DNA of 64,000 nt, taken from positions 124,001 to 188,000 of the forward strand of contig OZ220686.1 of assembly GCA_965116435.1 (NCBI GenBank). The letters are read 5' to 3'. The position numbers were made by a program, and so were the translations under genes. Below, piece after piece: positions 8,830 to 17,297 of this stretch. Positions within the stretch are counted from its first letter, which is position 1. Each line of letters begins with the position of its first letter. The notes below the pieces were generated by a model. The model made no database searches and was not told the origin of the DNA. It saw only the letters and a program-made list of their open reading frames with translations. Source of the DNA: VXPQ01 sp965116435. GTDB taxonomy: Bacteria > Bacteroidota > Rhodothermia > Rhodothermales > VXPQ01.

Positions 8830-8874
8830 GATTTTTTCGCGAATCAGCATCAGAAGACGCCAGTCCAGAAGACC

Positions 8875-9534
8875 ATGACGATACGTTTGCCCATGTCCGG
8901 CCTGAAAGCGCGCCCGGGAAAAGTGCTGTGCATCGGGCGGAATTACGCCGCGCACGCCGCGGAAATGCAGAGCGCCCTGCCCGAAGTCCCCGTGATTTTC
9001 CTGAAACCTTCGACGGCGCTGGTGGGCGACGGGGGCGAGGTGTTGTTGCCGTCCGTTTCGCGCGAAGTGCATCACGAAGTCGAATTGGTGGCGGCGATCG
9101 GCAAACCGGGCAAAGATATTCCTGTGTCCGAGGCGCTGGATTATGTGGACGGCTATGCGCTCGGGATCGATATGACGGCCCGGGATCTGCAGGGCAGGGC
9201 CAAGCGCGAGGGGCTGCCCTGGTCGGTGGCCAAGGGGTTCGATACGTTTGCCCCGTTGGGCGCCTTCACGCCCGCGTGCGATATCCCCGACCCCCGGCGC
9301 CTTCGGATTGCGCTGCGCGTAAACGGCCGTCTTCGTCAGCAGGGGGAGGCGTCTCGCATGCTGTTCGGGGTGGACGAACTGGTGGCGTACGCCTCGACCA
9401 TCTTCACCTTGCTGCCCGGGGATCTGATCTATACGGGAACGCCGGAGGGCGTGGGGCCTGTGGAGGACGGCGATCGGCTGGCGGCGACCGGAACGCACTT
9501 GCAGGACCTGTCCGTGACAGTGCGGCGGCCATGA
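8875..9534 (+). CDS. Fumarylacetoacetate hydrolase family protein
   Basis: FAH-fold metal-dependent hydrolase, isomerase or decarboxylase acting on 2-oxo/enol acids. In this 219-residue protein CIGRNYAAHAAE (about 19-30), HHEVELVAAIG (66-76) and GIDMTARDLQ (97-106) carry the acidic metal ligands. AKGFDTFAP (119-127) and LLPGDLIYTGTPEGVGP near the end complete the family pattern. The length matches the compact YcgM/FAHD1-type members. The frame stays open upstream into repeat copy A, but the ATG at 8875 gives the correct N-terminus. It is convergent with greA, 18 bp away. The specific substrate (for example acylpyruvate or oxaloacetate) cannot be assigned. Confidence 0.92.
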   Translation: MTIRLPMSGLKARPGKVLCIGRNYAAHAAEMQSALPEVPVIFLKPSTALVGDGGEVLLPSVSREVHHEVELVAAIGKPGKDIPVSEALDYVDGYALGIDMTARDLQGRAKREGLPWSVAKGFDTFAPLGAFTPACDIPDPRRLRIALRVNGRLRQQGEASRMLFGVDELVAYASTIFTLLPGDLIYTGTPEGVGPVEDGDRLAATGTHLQDLSVTVRRP

Positions 9535-9552
9535 ATCCGCGGCGGATTTCGC

Positions 9553-10038
9553 TTACCGGCTTATTTCGAGGACTTCCATTTTCACTTGGCCCGCGGGCAC
9601 CTCTACCTCGATAATGTCGCCGGGCGCTTTGCCCAGCAAGGCTTTTCCGATCGGACTGGTCACGGAGATTTTTCCCGTTCGGATATCTGCTTCCGCGGCG
9701 GAAACGAGCCGGAAGGTTTGCTCGGCGCCCGTTCCATGGTTCTTGATGCGGACGTTTGACAAAATGTAGGCCTTCTCCGGGTTCACCTGTTTTTCGTCCA
9801 CCAGGCGCGCTTTCGCCACGGTCGTTTCCATGTTGGCGATGCGCGCTTCGAGCAGGCCCTGGGCTTCCTTGGCGGCGTCGTACTCTGCATTTTCCGACAG
9901 GTCGCCTTTTTCCCGCGCCTCCTGGATCGATCTCGAAATCCGGGTGCGCTCTTTCGTCTTCAGGAAGCGGAGTTCTTTCCTGAGGCGGTCGAGCCCTTCC
10001 TCGGTCAGGTATACGATATCTGAATTCTGTGCAGCGAT
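9553..10038 (-). CDS. greA: Transcription elongation factor GreA (5-prime end uncertain)
   Basis: Rescues arrested RNA polymerase by stimulating transcript cleavage. The frame encodes the whole factor. A YLTEEGLDRLRKELRFLK start leads to the coiled-coil with GDLSENAEYDAAKEAQ, and the C-terminal FKBP-like domain contains ITSPIGKALLGK-type sequence (here VTSPIGKALLGK). The problem is the start. No ATG, GTG or TTG lies in frame ahead of the coiled-coil; the first internal ATG (9831) would delete it. An ATC at 10036-10038 gives a normal length of 161. Alternatively, a TTG at 10085-10087 would be joined if the 11-bp G tract at 10057 were one base shorter. Either a rare start or a homopolymer error or slippage must be involved. 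Confidence 0.85.
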   Translation of the reverse strand: MAAQNSDIVYLTEEGLDRLRKELRFLKTKERTRISRSIQEAREKGDLSENAEYDAAKEAQGLLEARIANMETTVAKARLVDEKQVNPEKAYILSNVRIKNHGTGAEQTFRLVSAAEADIRTGKISVTSPIGKALLGKAPGDIIEVEVPAGQVKMEVLEISR

Positions 10039-10056
10039 GGGTTTTCGGGGGTTGTA

Positions 10057-10067
10057 GGGGGGGGGGG
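10057..10067. repeat. 11-bp poly-G tract at the greA 5-prime end
   Basis: Eleven consecutive G on the plus strand (C on the greA sense strand), just upstream of the recognisable GreA coding region. Removing one base would put a tandem TTG pair (10082-10087) in frame with greA. It may be a sequencing-length error or a slippage site. Confidence 0.8.
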
Positions 10068-10142
10068 TAAAGAAAGATGAACAACAATGAATGTCGGCTC
10101 AGGCGCCGCCCTGTGGCGGAAACATGTCCCGAGCGATGACAT

Positions 10143-10399
10143 AAGGATGCACTGATCAAATCCACTTCGATCAGCGCTTCACGTACGCAAGTAGGGTTTG
10201 TAATGATTCCATCGTTAAAATCATCGGAAAACACGGCGTTTTGCGTCGTCGGTGTCGTGAAGCGCCCTTCGGGAGGCATCGAGGAGCGCGCTGGCGGCGT
10301 CATTCCTCATTACGTGGGGCCTACCACGCTGCTTCGTCATTCCTTGCCAGCCCACTCCTCGCTGCCTCTGATCTTCGCGGACTTAATCAGAGCATCCTT
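10143..10399. repeat. 257-bp palindrome-ended repeat element, copy B
   Basis: Same ends, length and orientation as copy A, differing at roughly a dozen positions. It lies upstream of greA in a non-coding gap. Open frames run through it on both strands, but they are shared between copies only until indels occur (copy C shifts frame), so they are unlikely to be genes. Confidence 0.88.
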
Positions 10400-10635
10400 C
10401 AAAAAGGAACGTCAACGTAGGCAAGGCCCTGTCAGTTCCGTAATCGGGCGTCGTTTGTCTGCCTGCGGTCGCCGGGCCGTTGGAGCCTGGCCCGCCTCGC
10501 GGCGCCTTTTTCGTGCGTCGGCGGGATCAAAGGGGCGCCGCAAAAGGTACCTGCATGCGACGAGCGGCGGTCGCCTTGCGTCGCCCCGGATCATTCTTTA
10601 CAATCACCTTCTTTCCCCAACGTCCTTACTGTATC
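10400..10635. other. Intergenic region with a GC-rich hairpin
   Basis: No supported gene. It holds an inverted repeat with arms GCGGCGCC (10499-10506) and GGCGCCGC (10534-10541), flanked by T-rich and A-rich bases inside the loop. It could be a transcription terminator or part of the leader of the bacilliredoxin gene. No riboswitch pattern was recognised. Confidence 0.45.
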
Positions 10636-11190
10636 ATGCCCTATCCCGAAGCCCTTGTAACGCCCATGCGTCAGGAACTCACGCAATTGGGCATTGAAGA
10701 ATTGCGTGACGCTGCGGCGGTCGAGCACATGCTTGACGAAAGCAAGCAGGGAACCACGCTGGTCGTGATCAACACCGTATGCGGTTGCGCGGCGGCAAGC
10801 GCTCGTCCGGCTATGGCCATGGCGCTTCGCCATCCCGTACAACCCGACCGGAAAGTCACGGTGTTCGCCGGCCAGGACCTCGAGGCTACGCATCGTTTGC
10901 GCGAACACCTTGCAGGGATTCCGCCCTCGTCGCCTTTTGTGGCGTTGCTGAAGGAAGGGGACCCTGTGCACGTCATGGAGCGCCGAAATATCGAGGGCCG
11001 CAGCGCCAGCGCCATCGCCAGCGATCTGGTCCAGGCGTTTGATACGCATTGCGGGGAGGCAGGAGCGTCGTCCGAGACGTCGGAGCCGGTCCCGGCCGAG
11101 GAGAACGGATTACCGCCGACCTTTCGTTCTATTTTTTGTAACCTGGTTCTATCTTGTAACCGGTGTTGCAACGCATTCGCTGCGCCGTAG
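10636..11190 (+). CDS. Bacilliredoxin (BrxA/BrxB family)
   Basis: Thiol-disulfide enzyme of the BrxA/BrxB family, which removes bacillithiol from modified proteins. The CGC active-site motif is at residues 49-51 (NTVCGCAAASARPA), and the surrounding fold residues FAGQDLEAT, PPSSPFVALLK and HVMERRNIEG all match. The family normally ends near residue 140-145. Here about 40 further residues continue into a Cys/Asn-containing tail encoded by a repetitive stretch (from 11137 on), so the natural stop may have been lost. The ATG at 10636 is chosen because it starts the family's MPYPEALV-like N-terminus. BrxA/B-type proteins fit a Bacteroidota-related host that makes bacillithiol. Confidence 0.92.
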   Translation: MPYPEALVTPMRQELTQLGIEELRDAAAVEHMLDESKQGTTLVVINTVCGCAAASARPAMAMALRHPVQPDRKVTVFAGQDLEATHRLREHLAGIPPSSPFVALLKEGDPVHVMERRNIEGRSASAIASDLVQAFDTHCGEAGASSETSEPVPAEENGLPPTFRSIFCNLVLSCNRCCNAFAAP

Positions 11191-11332
11191 TGCATTCGGA
11201 CAGGACATCCTGTCTTGTACCCTCTGTTGCAACCTGCGTTGTAATCTGTGTTGCAACCCGTTTACTTCGAGGGCCGTGCCGGCGCCGTCCGTAGTCTCTG
11301 CGTTGTAACCTGTGTTGCATCTGTGTTACAAC
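11137..11332. repeat. Degenerate 12-bp tandem repeats (CTGTGTTGYAAC)
   Basis: About ten copies of GTTGCAAC, GTTGTAAC or GTTACAAC occur in 200 bp. Two short arrays keep a 12-bp phase (11222-11257 and 11298-11332), preceded by two TTGTAACC units at 11137 and 11154. The stretch covers the 3-prime end of the bacilliredoxin gene and the gap before the flippase gene. It may be a decayed minisatellite or a cluster of binding sites. Confidence 0.65.
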
Positions 11333-11383
11333 AGAGCGTTGCGACGCCCGGATCACGCCCTCCATCCGCTGCGCCGATATCCC

Positions 11384-12886
11384 TTATGCGTTGTCCGGTT
11401 CGTTCCGGTCGCTTGCCGTGGGGGGCGGGGCGGCGCCGGGCCATATGTTCTCTCGCCACGCCACGAAGCCAAAGTAGGCTGCTCCGGCGGCGATTGCGGC
11501 AAGGGCCACGGCCCATGTCGGCCACAGGGTACGGATTAGCCAAACGCCCGCGACGGGAGGGAGCGCAATCAGCGCGTAGCGTACGTAGGCGGCTCCGGCC
11601 TCTCGCAAGGAGACGCCGGCGTACTTCAGCATGGCGCCCAGCTGGAAAATGCGCGCCGCCGTTCCGGCGATCGCCATCAGGGCCATCGTAAACAGGATAT
11701 TGCCTGTGGGCCCTCCCCACATCAGGGCGGCGGCCAGCAGCAGGAAGGATCCGATGCTGATCGCCAGCTCCGCCCGCTGCAGTTCGAGGATATCGAAGAG
11801 CCGCGTAAGGGGCGAGGCGACGGCGCTGATAAAAAACCAGCCGGCAAGATATTGTTCGTAGACCCCGGCTATGCGCCAGTCGGCCCCGAAGGCGAACGCA
11901 AACAATTCCGGGCCTGCGGCGACCAGCAGCAGGCAGGGGAACATCCCGACCATGACCAGCCGGGCGTGTACGTTTTTCGTAAAACCGGCCAGCCTGTTTT
12001 CCCGCCATGCTCGTGCGCCGTCCACGAAAAAAACCTGCGCCACCGCCGTGCCGATAAAACTCAGCGGAATGGCCAGCGCAGCGAAGGCGCGTCCGTACAG
12101 GCCTGTTTCGTCCCATCCGAAATATACAGGCAGCAGCAGCACCGGAAGCCGTCCCAATACGGCGTTCAGCAACGAGGAAGGGGTGGCGTACAGCGGAAAC
12201 CGCCGATAGCGCCGGGCCACGGATCGAAGTTCGCGCATCGAAGGTCGCCATGCGCTTGCTGCTTCGAAGCGCCGGAGAAGCGCCGTCCCGAACCAGGCCG
12301 CCCAGGCCGCCTGCCCGGCAATGAATCCACCAATCAGGCCCCCGGCTCCGAGGTTCGTGGCGGCCCCGAGCCCGATGCGGCTGGCCAGAATGCCGATCTT
12401 GTTGGCGGCTTCGGCGCCGGTAATCGTGCGAAACGCCCGTTTACGGGTAAGCCATGCCTCCGCGAGGCGCCCGAACCGGATGAGCAGCAGGACGGGCGCC
12501 ACCAGCCACAACCAGGGCGCGATTTCCGGAAGGCCCAGCAGGGCCGCGATTTCCTCGCTCCATAACGCCGCCACGGCCACGAGCGCCGCGACCCCTATCG
12601 AGAGGACGCCCGCCAGCCACAGGATGGCGTTTGCTTTCTTGTCGCTGCCGGGCAGCATGACCGCATCTTCGTACCGCAAGGCGGCGAACGCGGCCAGGAC
12701 GCTCACGATCGTCACGAAATAATCGGAAACGCCAAAGGCCTCGTCCGCGAACAACCGGGTAAGCACAGGGAGGGCCAGGTACGAAAGGACGAGCGTGACC
12801 GCCGTACCCGAAAGGAGGGTCACGACCGGCCCGCGCGACCCTTCTTTCGTATACATCTGTGCGATCCGCGCCCGGAGTTTCTTCAT
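11384..12886 (-). CDS. Polysaccharide flippase / Wzx-like MATE-fold transporter
   Basis: A 500-residue integral membrane protein with about a dozen hydrophobic helices. It has the amphipathic start and the LSGTAVTLVLSYLALPVLTRLF first helix typical of oligosaccharide flippases (MVF/MOP superfamily). It should move lipid-linked glycans across the inner membrane for O-antigen, capsule or exopolysaccharide. The next minus-strand gene upstream encodes a GNAT/FemAB-like protein, a common partner in polysaccharide loci. No glycosyltransferases are present nearby, so the glycan is unknown. Confidence 0.85.
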   Translation of the reverse strand: MKKLRARIAQMYTKEGSRGPVVTLLSGTAVTLVLSYLALPVLTRLFADEAFGVSDYFVTIVSVLAAFAALRYEDAVMLPGSDKKANAILWLAGVLSIGVAALVAVAALWSEEIAALLGLPEIAPWLWLVAPVLLLIRFGRLAEAWLTRKRAFRTITGAEAANKIGILASRIGLGAATNLGAGGLIGGFIAGQAAWAAWFGTALLRRFEAASAWRPSMRELRSVARRYRRFPLYATPSSLLNAVLGRLPVLLLPVYFGWDETGLYGRAFAALAIPLSFIGTAVAQVFFVDGARAWRENRLAGFTKNVHARLVMVGMFPCLLLVAAGPELFAFAFGADWRIAGVYEQYLAGWFFISAVASPLTRLFDILELQRAELAISIGSFLLLAAALMWGGPTGNILFTMALMAIAGTAARIFQLGAMLKYAGVSLREAGAAYVRYALIALPPVAGVWLIRTLWPTWAVALAAIAAGAAYFGFVAWRENIWPGAAPPPTASDRNEPDNA

Positions 12887-12986
12887 GTCGTTACCGTGGT
12901 CATCTTCAGGGGTGTGCGGCGCGCAAGGGCGTCCGGCGTACAGGCATGCGCCTGCGGCGGCGGAGCATGGGCGGGGCGCACGGTCG

Positions 12987-13964
12987 CTATGCGCTTTTTT
13001 CCCGAAGCCCGGTCAGCCACTGCAACATGGGTTTTTTGCAGAACCCGATGCGGTAGTAGGGGGTGAGCCTTGCTCCGAAGCGCCGTTTGAATTCTGCGAT
13101 ACTTGGCGTGTTGGCTCCCATCAGGTCGAACATATCGATGCCGTCCGCGTGCAGTTTCGGGAGCATTTTCCCAAGCAGGACGGTCATGGCCGGTCCGGGG
13201 ACGCTGCCAACCACCCAGTAATAGGCCTGGCGGTTCCCCCGGAGCGTCGCCACGGCGGCCTGAATCGCCCCGCTATCCCGGTGGCGTACGGCAAAGGAGG
13301 CCGCCAGTCCATTCCGCTCCGCGCTTTCCACGAGCGTTCCAAGCGTACTGCTGTCGAGGGGCATGTTCCGGCGTTGCCGGGCGTAGCTGGCGGCGGCCAG
13401 CCGAACGGCGTCTTGCCCTGCTTCGTTTCCTTCGAGCAGCTCGTAGGCCTCGCGCCGGGTTCGAAAGGTGCGCGCGGCGGCTTTGGACCATGTTTCCGGG
13501 CCGTCCTCGGTGCGCAGTCGGTACGTATACAGCGGGCGAGCGGTCCATCCCCGCCACTGCGCGGGACGCACGTCGGCGTGTTCCGGGCTCAGGTGCATGT
13601 GCACGCGGTCGTATCCGGCTTCCAGTTCGGTCAGCAGGGATTCCAGCGGCGTCGTGCGGGCGTGGACGTCGGAAGGATCCAGGGCCTTGCGAAGCAGCAT
13701 GGCCGAAAACGGCGTATACGGCGGCACGATGGCCTCGCGCCAGGGACCGCGTTGCTTCCACGTAACCGCTGCGCCCGCCACATCGCACGTTCCGTCGGAA
13801 ACGATGTGTACGCCGAGACGCCCCCGCACCGCAGCCGCTATGGCGCGTACATAGTCGAGGCGAGCGAACGGCGTCCGCACGGCGGCCGCCTCGCGTAATG
13901 CGTTCCAGCGTTCCGCTTCGGCATCCTGCACAGGCGGGGCATGGTCCGGGCAGACGCGGTTCAT
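12987..13964 (-). CDS. GNAT / FemAB-like (BioF2-type) acyltransferase
   Basis: A 325-residue soluble protein. The second half (about 165-300) has the GNAT_acetyltr_2/FemAB-like pattern: RRNMPLDSSTLGTLVE, then GAIQAAVATLRGNRQAYYWVVGS, and the DLMGANTPSIAEFKRRFGA signature. That last block is characteristic of this group. Such proteins occur in exopolysaccharide and cell-surface loci, where they are presumed to acylate sugars or amino acids. It lies 100 bp upstream of the flippase gene on the same strand, suggesting a two-gene unit. The substrate is unknown. Confidence 0.75.
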   Translation of the reverse strand: MNRVCPDHAPPVQDAEAERWNALREAAAVRTPFARLDYVRAIAAAVRGRLGVHIVSDGTCDVAGAAVTWKQRGPWREAIVPPYTPFSAMLLRKALDPSDVHARTTPLESLLTELEAGYDRVHMHLSPEHADVRPAQWRGWTARPLYTYRLRTEDGPETWSKAAARTFRTRREAYELLEGNEAGQDAVRLAAASYARQRRNMPLDSSTLGTLVESAERNGLAASFAVRHRDSGAIQAAVATLRGNRQAYYWVVGSVPGPAMTVLLGKMLPKLHADGIDMFDLMGANTPSIAEFKRRFGARLTPYYRIGFCKKPMLQWLTGLREKSA

Positions 13965-14024
13965 GGAATACGCTGGGGTTATGCGGCTTCGCTGGGCGGC
14001 GACGCTGGCTAAAGGCGCTGTCTG

Positions 14025-15440
14025 TTACAGAATATACTGGCTGAGGTCCCGGTTTTCGACCACGGAGTTCAACGTGTCGTTCACCATCTCCGCATCGACC
14101 AGCATCTCGGTGCGTTGCACGTCCGGCGTTTCGAAGAGAATGTCCTCGAGCAAGGTGGTCAGGATCGTGTGCAGTCGCCGTGCGCCTATGTTTTCCACAT
14201 CGGCGTTTACCTGTGCGGCCACGGCGGCGATGCGGCGCACGGCGCCGTCCGTAAACTCAATGCGCAGGTTTTCGGACGCCAGCAGCGCGGCGTACTGTTT
14301 CAGGAGCGCGTTTCTCGGTTCCGTGAGAATTCGGTAGAAATCTTCCTCGTCCAGACTTTGCAGTTCGACCCGGATCGGAAACCGACCCTGCATTTCCGGA
14401 ATCAGGTCGCTGGGTTTCGAGACATGAAAGGCGCCGCCCGCAATAAAGAGGATATGGTCCGTTTTGACCATGCCGTACTTTGTGGTCACATTGGATCCTT
14501 CCACCATGGGAAGCAAGTCTCGCTGCACGCCTTCCCGGGATACGTCCGGGCCGCCCCGTTTGCTGCTGCGCCCCGCCACCTTGTCGATTTCGTCGATAAA
14601 CACAATGCCGGAATTTTCCACGCGCTGAATCGCCTCCTGCTTCACCTTGTCCATATCGACCAGCTTTTGCGCTTCTTCTTTCGACAGGATGGTGCGGGCC
14701 TCGGAAATCTTCACCCGGCGTTTTTTGCGCTTGCGGTTGCCCATTTCCCCGAACAGATCCTGGAGATTCATCCCCATCTCTTCCATGCCCATCGGGCCGA
14801 AGACCTGCACCATAGGCGAAGTGTCCGAGGCGGCTTCGATCTCTATTTCCCGGTCTTCGAGGTCGCCTGCCGCCAGTTTCTTGCGAAATTTTTCACGGGT
14901 TCGGCCTATCGAGTCGTCCCCGTTTTCTTCGGAATCTTCCCCATTGCTTTCGGGTTCTCGCGCGACGAATGCGCTCCGGCCTGTCGGGGCTGCCGAGTTG
15001 GGAGGCCGCGGAACAAGAAGATCCAGAATGCGCTCCTGCGCCAGCTCCCGTGCGCGTTCCCGGAGCGTTTCGGTCTGTTCCTCGCGCACCATGTTGATGG
15101 CGATATCGACGAGGTCCCGGATCATGCTGTCTACGTCGCGCCCTACGTAGCCCACCTCCGTAAACTTGGTGGCTTCTACCTTGATGAAGGGCGCCCCGGA
15201 CAGCCGGGCAAGCCGCCGCGCGATCTCCGTTTTGCCTACGCCGGTCGGCCCGATCATCAGGATGTTGTTCGGGATGATCTCGTCGCGTATTTCTTCCGGG
15301 GCATTGCGTCTTCGCCAGCGATTCCGCAGCGCGATCGCCACGTTTTTCTTGGCGTCTTGTTGCCCGACGATATACTTGTCGAGTTCGGTGACGATTTCCC
15401 GCGGAGTCATCTCCTCGGGTTTGCAGATCGTTGTGGTCAT
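14025..15440 (-). CDS. hslU: ATP-dependent protease ATPase subunit HslU
   Basis: Unfoldase of the HslUV (ClpYQ) protease. The 471-residue protein begins MTPREIVTELDKYIVGQ after a short leader. It has Walker A GPTGVGKT at about 64-71, the pore loop GYVGRD near 95-100, a charged I-domain, Walker B IVFIDEIDK, and the family C-terminal tail LSQYIL needed to activate HslV. The frame is open further upstream but lacks HslU similarity; MCSMTTT three residues earlier is the only plausible alternative start. hslV lies about 1.3 kb upstream, separated by a NYN-domain gene, which is not the usual hslV-hslU adjacency. Confidence 0.95.
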   Translation of the reverse strand: MTTTICKPEEMTPREIVTELDKYIVGQQDAKKNVAIALRNRWRRRNAPEEIRDEIIPNNILMIGPTGVGKTEIARRLARLSGAPFIKVEATKFTEVGYVGRDVDSMIRDLVDIAINMVREEQTETLRERARELAQERILDLLVPRPPNSAAPTGRSAFVAREPESNGEDSEENGDDSIGRTREKFRKKLAAGDLEDREIEIEAASDTSPMVQVFGPMGMEEMGMNLQDLFGEMGNRKRKKRRVKISEARTILSKEEAQKLVDMDKVKQEAIQRVENSGIVFIDEIDKVAGRSSKRGGPDVSREGVQRDLLPMVEGSNVTTKYGMVKTDHILFIAGGAFHVSKPSDLIPEMQGRFPIRVELQSLDEEDFYRILTEPRNALLKQYAALLASENLRIEFTDGAVRRIAAVAAQVNADVENIGARRLHTILTTLLEDILFETPDVQRTEMLVDAEMVNDTLNSVVENRDLSQYIL

Positions 15441-15516
15441 GCTGCACATACAGTCAGCGGTTCGGGCAGTCAGCGGTTCGGGTTCCGTCCAGAGGCCATC
15501 TGCGCGCCAGCGCGCC

Positions 15517-16653
15517 TTACGCACTGGCGTCGAGGTCCTCGTCGTATTCGTCGTAATCGAACGAGTCTTCCTCGTAGTCTCCGGAATCGTCGTCCTCGTT
15601 GTTGTCCGTGCGGCCAGTGTCCTCGCCGTCGTCGGAGGCGTCCTCGTCGAAGTACCAGGGAGAAGACGCACTGAAATCCTCCTGGGGAGAGGCGCTGGTT
15701 TGCTTTCCTTCCATAATGCGCGCTACGGTCGGGTGCCGTTTGTCCAGAATGAGCACCGTATAATCATGCGGGAAGCCGCTGCGTTTTTCAAGCCGCACCG
15801 CCTGTCGTTCTTCGAGGTCGCTGATGAGGTTTTTCGGGTCGTACCGACGCTCGTCCACGAGGTCGGAGAGTTTCCGAAGCAGCGGCGTCAGATACACTTC
15901 GGGGTATTGTCCGAAATGGTTTTCGATGATCTCCAGCGTGCGGATCAGGATTGGATCGTCCAGTTCCGGGAGCGATCCTGAGATCGGCGGCGGGGGAGGA
16001 GGCGCGGGTCGGGGCTTGCGCTCGACGGGGGGGGGCGTCGGGGCGACCCGGCGCGGGCGCGGCGCGGGCGGCGCGCTGCTGCGGACGGGCGCCGGGGCGA
16101 CCGGCGCGTTCAGAAATTCTTGCGCCGACGCGCTCAGCAATTCCCGGGCCGACAAGAACCAGTCGCCGCCCCCGGAAAAGCCATGCTCCGGCGAAGCAGG
16201 ATCGGCAAGACCGGCGACGAGAATGGTGCGATTGTATTTCCTGAAAACCTGCACAAGCGGGAGATACAAGCGCTGTCCGCTGAGCAGCACGAGGCCGGTA
16301 ATGTCCGGGCGTTGGTGCAGCAGCTCCATGGCGTCTACGCCAATCTGCAGTTCAATGGTGCTTTCCCGGTTGGCGCTCGGCGCATACCGGGTTTCGATGC
16401 CCTTCATGTAGAGCATGTTTTTCGCCAGGTCTCCCGCCCGGAGCGACGCGAAATCCCCGTACGCACGCGTTTCCACGATGGGATCCTGCTCCGCAGACAC
16501 GTTATTCCGGAGCGTGTCGATCATTTCCGCGACCACCTTTACGGAGGCGCTTTCGTTGCGGGTAAGGCGGGCCAGGTTGCGGTGCAGATCGTCGTAATCC
16601 ACGAAAAGCGCGGTGCTTCCGGCGGGCTGGTTTGCTGTGTTCGTATTCGTCAT
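15517..16653 (-). CDS. NYN-domain (PIN-like) protein with acidic tail, between hslV and hslU
   Basis: 378 residues. The N-terminal part (about 15-180) is a NYN/LabA-type PIN-like fold: ALFVDYDDLHRNL at the start, GVDAMELLHQRPDITGLVLLSGQ in the middle with the conserved Asp residues, and a final Asp-containing stretch. These acidic residues would bind metal for RNA cleavage. A Pro-rich linker (about 190-235) leads to a helical winged-helix-like region (about 240-320), followed by a very acidic Asp/Glu/Tyr tail of some 55 residues. NYN proteins are often RNases, but no target can be inferred. It sits between hslV and hslU on the same strand, so the three may be co-transcribed. Confidence 0.8.
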   Translation of the reverse strand: MTNTNTANQPAGSTALFVDYDDLHRNLARLTRNESASVKVVAEMIDTLRNNVSAEQDPIVETRAYGDFASLRAGDLAKNMLYMKGIETRYAPSANRESTIELQIGVDAMELLHQRPDITGLVLLSGQRLYLPLVQVFRKYNRTILVAGLADPASPEHGFSGGGDWFLSARELLSASAQEFLNAPVAPAPVRSSAPPAPRPRRVAPTPPPVERKPRPAPPPPPPISGSLPELDDPILIRTLEIIENHFGQYPEVYLTPLLRKLSDLVDERRYDPKNLISDLEERQAVRLEKRSGFPHDYTVLILDKRHPTVARIMEGKQTSASPQEDFSASSPWYFDEDASDDGEDTGRTDNNEDDDSGDYEEDSFDYDEYDEDLDASA

Positions 16654-16715
16654 GGTATCAACAGTGTTCTGGTTCTAAAGATATTTGGTGAATTTCGCGT
16701 AGCGTCTGCTTGTGC

Positions 16716-17297
16716 TTAATCGTCCTCTGCGGCCTCTATCTCCAGGACGGACAAGTGATCGTTCGTGTATATGCAAATGCCGGCGGCGATACGAAGCGCT
16801 TGTTCAACAATGTTTCGAGCATCCAGATGGTTTGCATGGAGCAAGGTGGCCCGGGCGGCAGCCAGCGCATAGGCTCCGCCCGATCCTATAGCAACCACTT
16901 CGTCGTCTGGTTCAATGACGTCTCCCGTGCCGCTTACGAGCAACAACCGTTCTGGAGCGCCGACGGCAAGCAGTGCTTCAAGCCGCCGGAGATAGCGGTC
17001 CGTGCGCCAGTCCTTGGCCAGTTCGACCGCCGACCGGGTTACGTTTCCGCCATACTGCTGCAGCTTTTCCTCGAAGCGTTCGAATAGCGTGAATGCATCG
17101 GCTGTGGCGCCTGCAAATCCGACGAGAATCTTGCCGTCGTAGAGGGTGCGGACCTTCTGCGCGCGATGCTTTACGACGACATTGCTCATGGTAGCCTGCC
17201 CGTCGGAGCCCAGCACTACTTTTCCGCGGTGGCGAAGCCCCAGAACCGTTGTGCCATGCAGCGGAGGGTATACGGAATCGTCAGCAGCAGATGTCAT
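16716..17297 (-). CDS. hslV: ATP-dependent protease proteolytic subunit HslV
   Basis: Threonine peptidase of the HslUV complex, related to the proteasome beta subunit. 193 residues, with the catalytic Thr in HGTTVLGLR (about 15-22) after a propeptide of some 15 residues. The GSDGQATM and KVRTLYDGKILVGFAGATADA blocks and GSGGAYALAAARA are all canonical. Autocleavage before the first Thr of TTV would expose the nucleophile. Upstream, 190 bp separate it from dacB, and downstream lie the NYN gene and hslU on the same strand. Confidence 0.96.
   Translation of the reverse strand: MTSAADDSVYPPLHGTTVLGLRHRGKVVLGSDGQATMSNVVVKHRAQKVRTLYDGKILVGFAGATADAFTLFERFEEKLQQYGGNVTRSAVELAKDWRTDRYLRRLEALLAVGAPERLLLVSGTGDVIEPDDEVVAIGSGGAYALAAARATLLHANHLDARNIVEQALRIAAGICIYTNDHLSVLEIEAAEDD

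Noticed and set aside
8671..8874. Upstream extension of the FAH-family gene through repeat copy A
   Set aside because: The added residues come from the repeat and the same frame occurs in copy B without an FAH gene; the ATG at 8875 gives the family N-terminus.
10203..10400. Small open frame inside the repeat element (IPSLKSSEN start, VIPHYVGPTTLL middle)
   Set aside because: Shared by copies A and B but broken by an indel in copy C, without ribosome site or codon bias; more likely non-coding.
16027..16035. 9-G tract in the NYN gene as another phase-variable site
   Set aside because: It encodes a Pro-rich linker in frame, is short, and both sides remain in one open frame; no evidence of switching.
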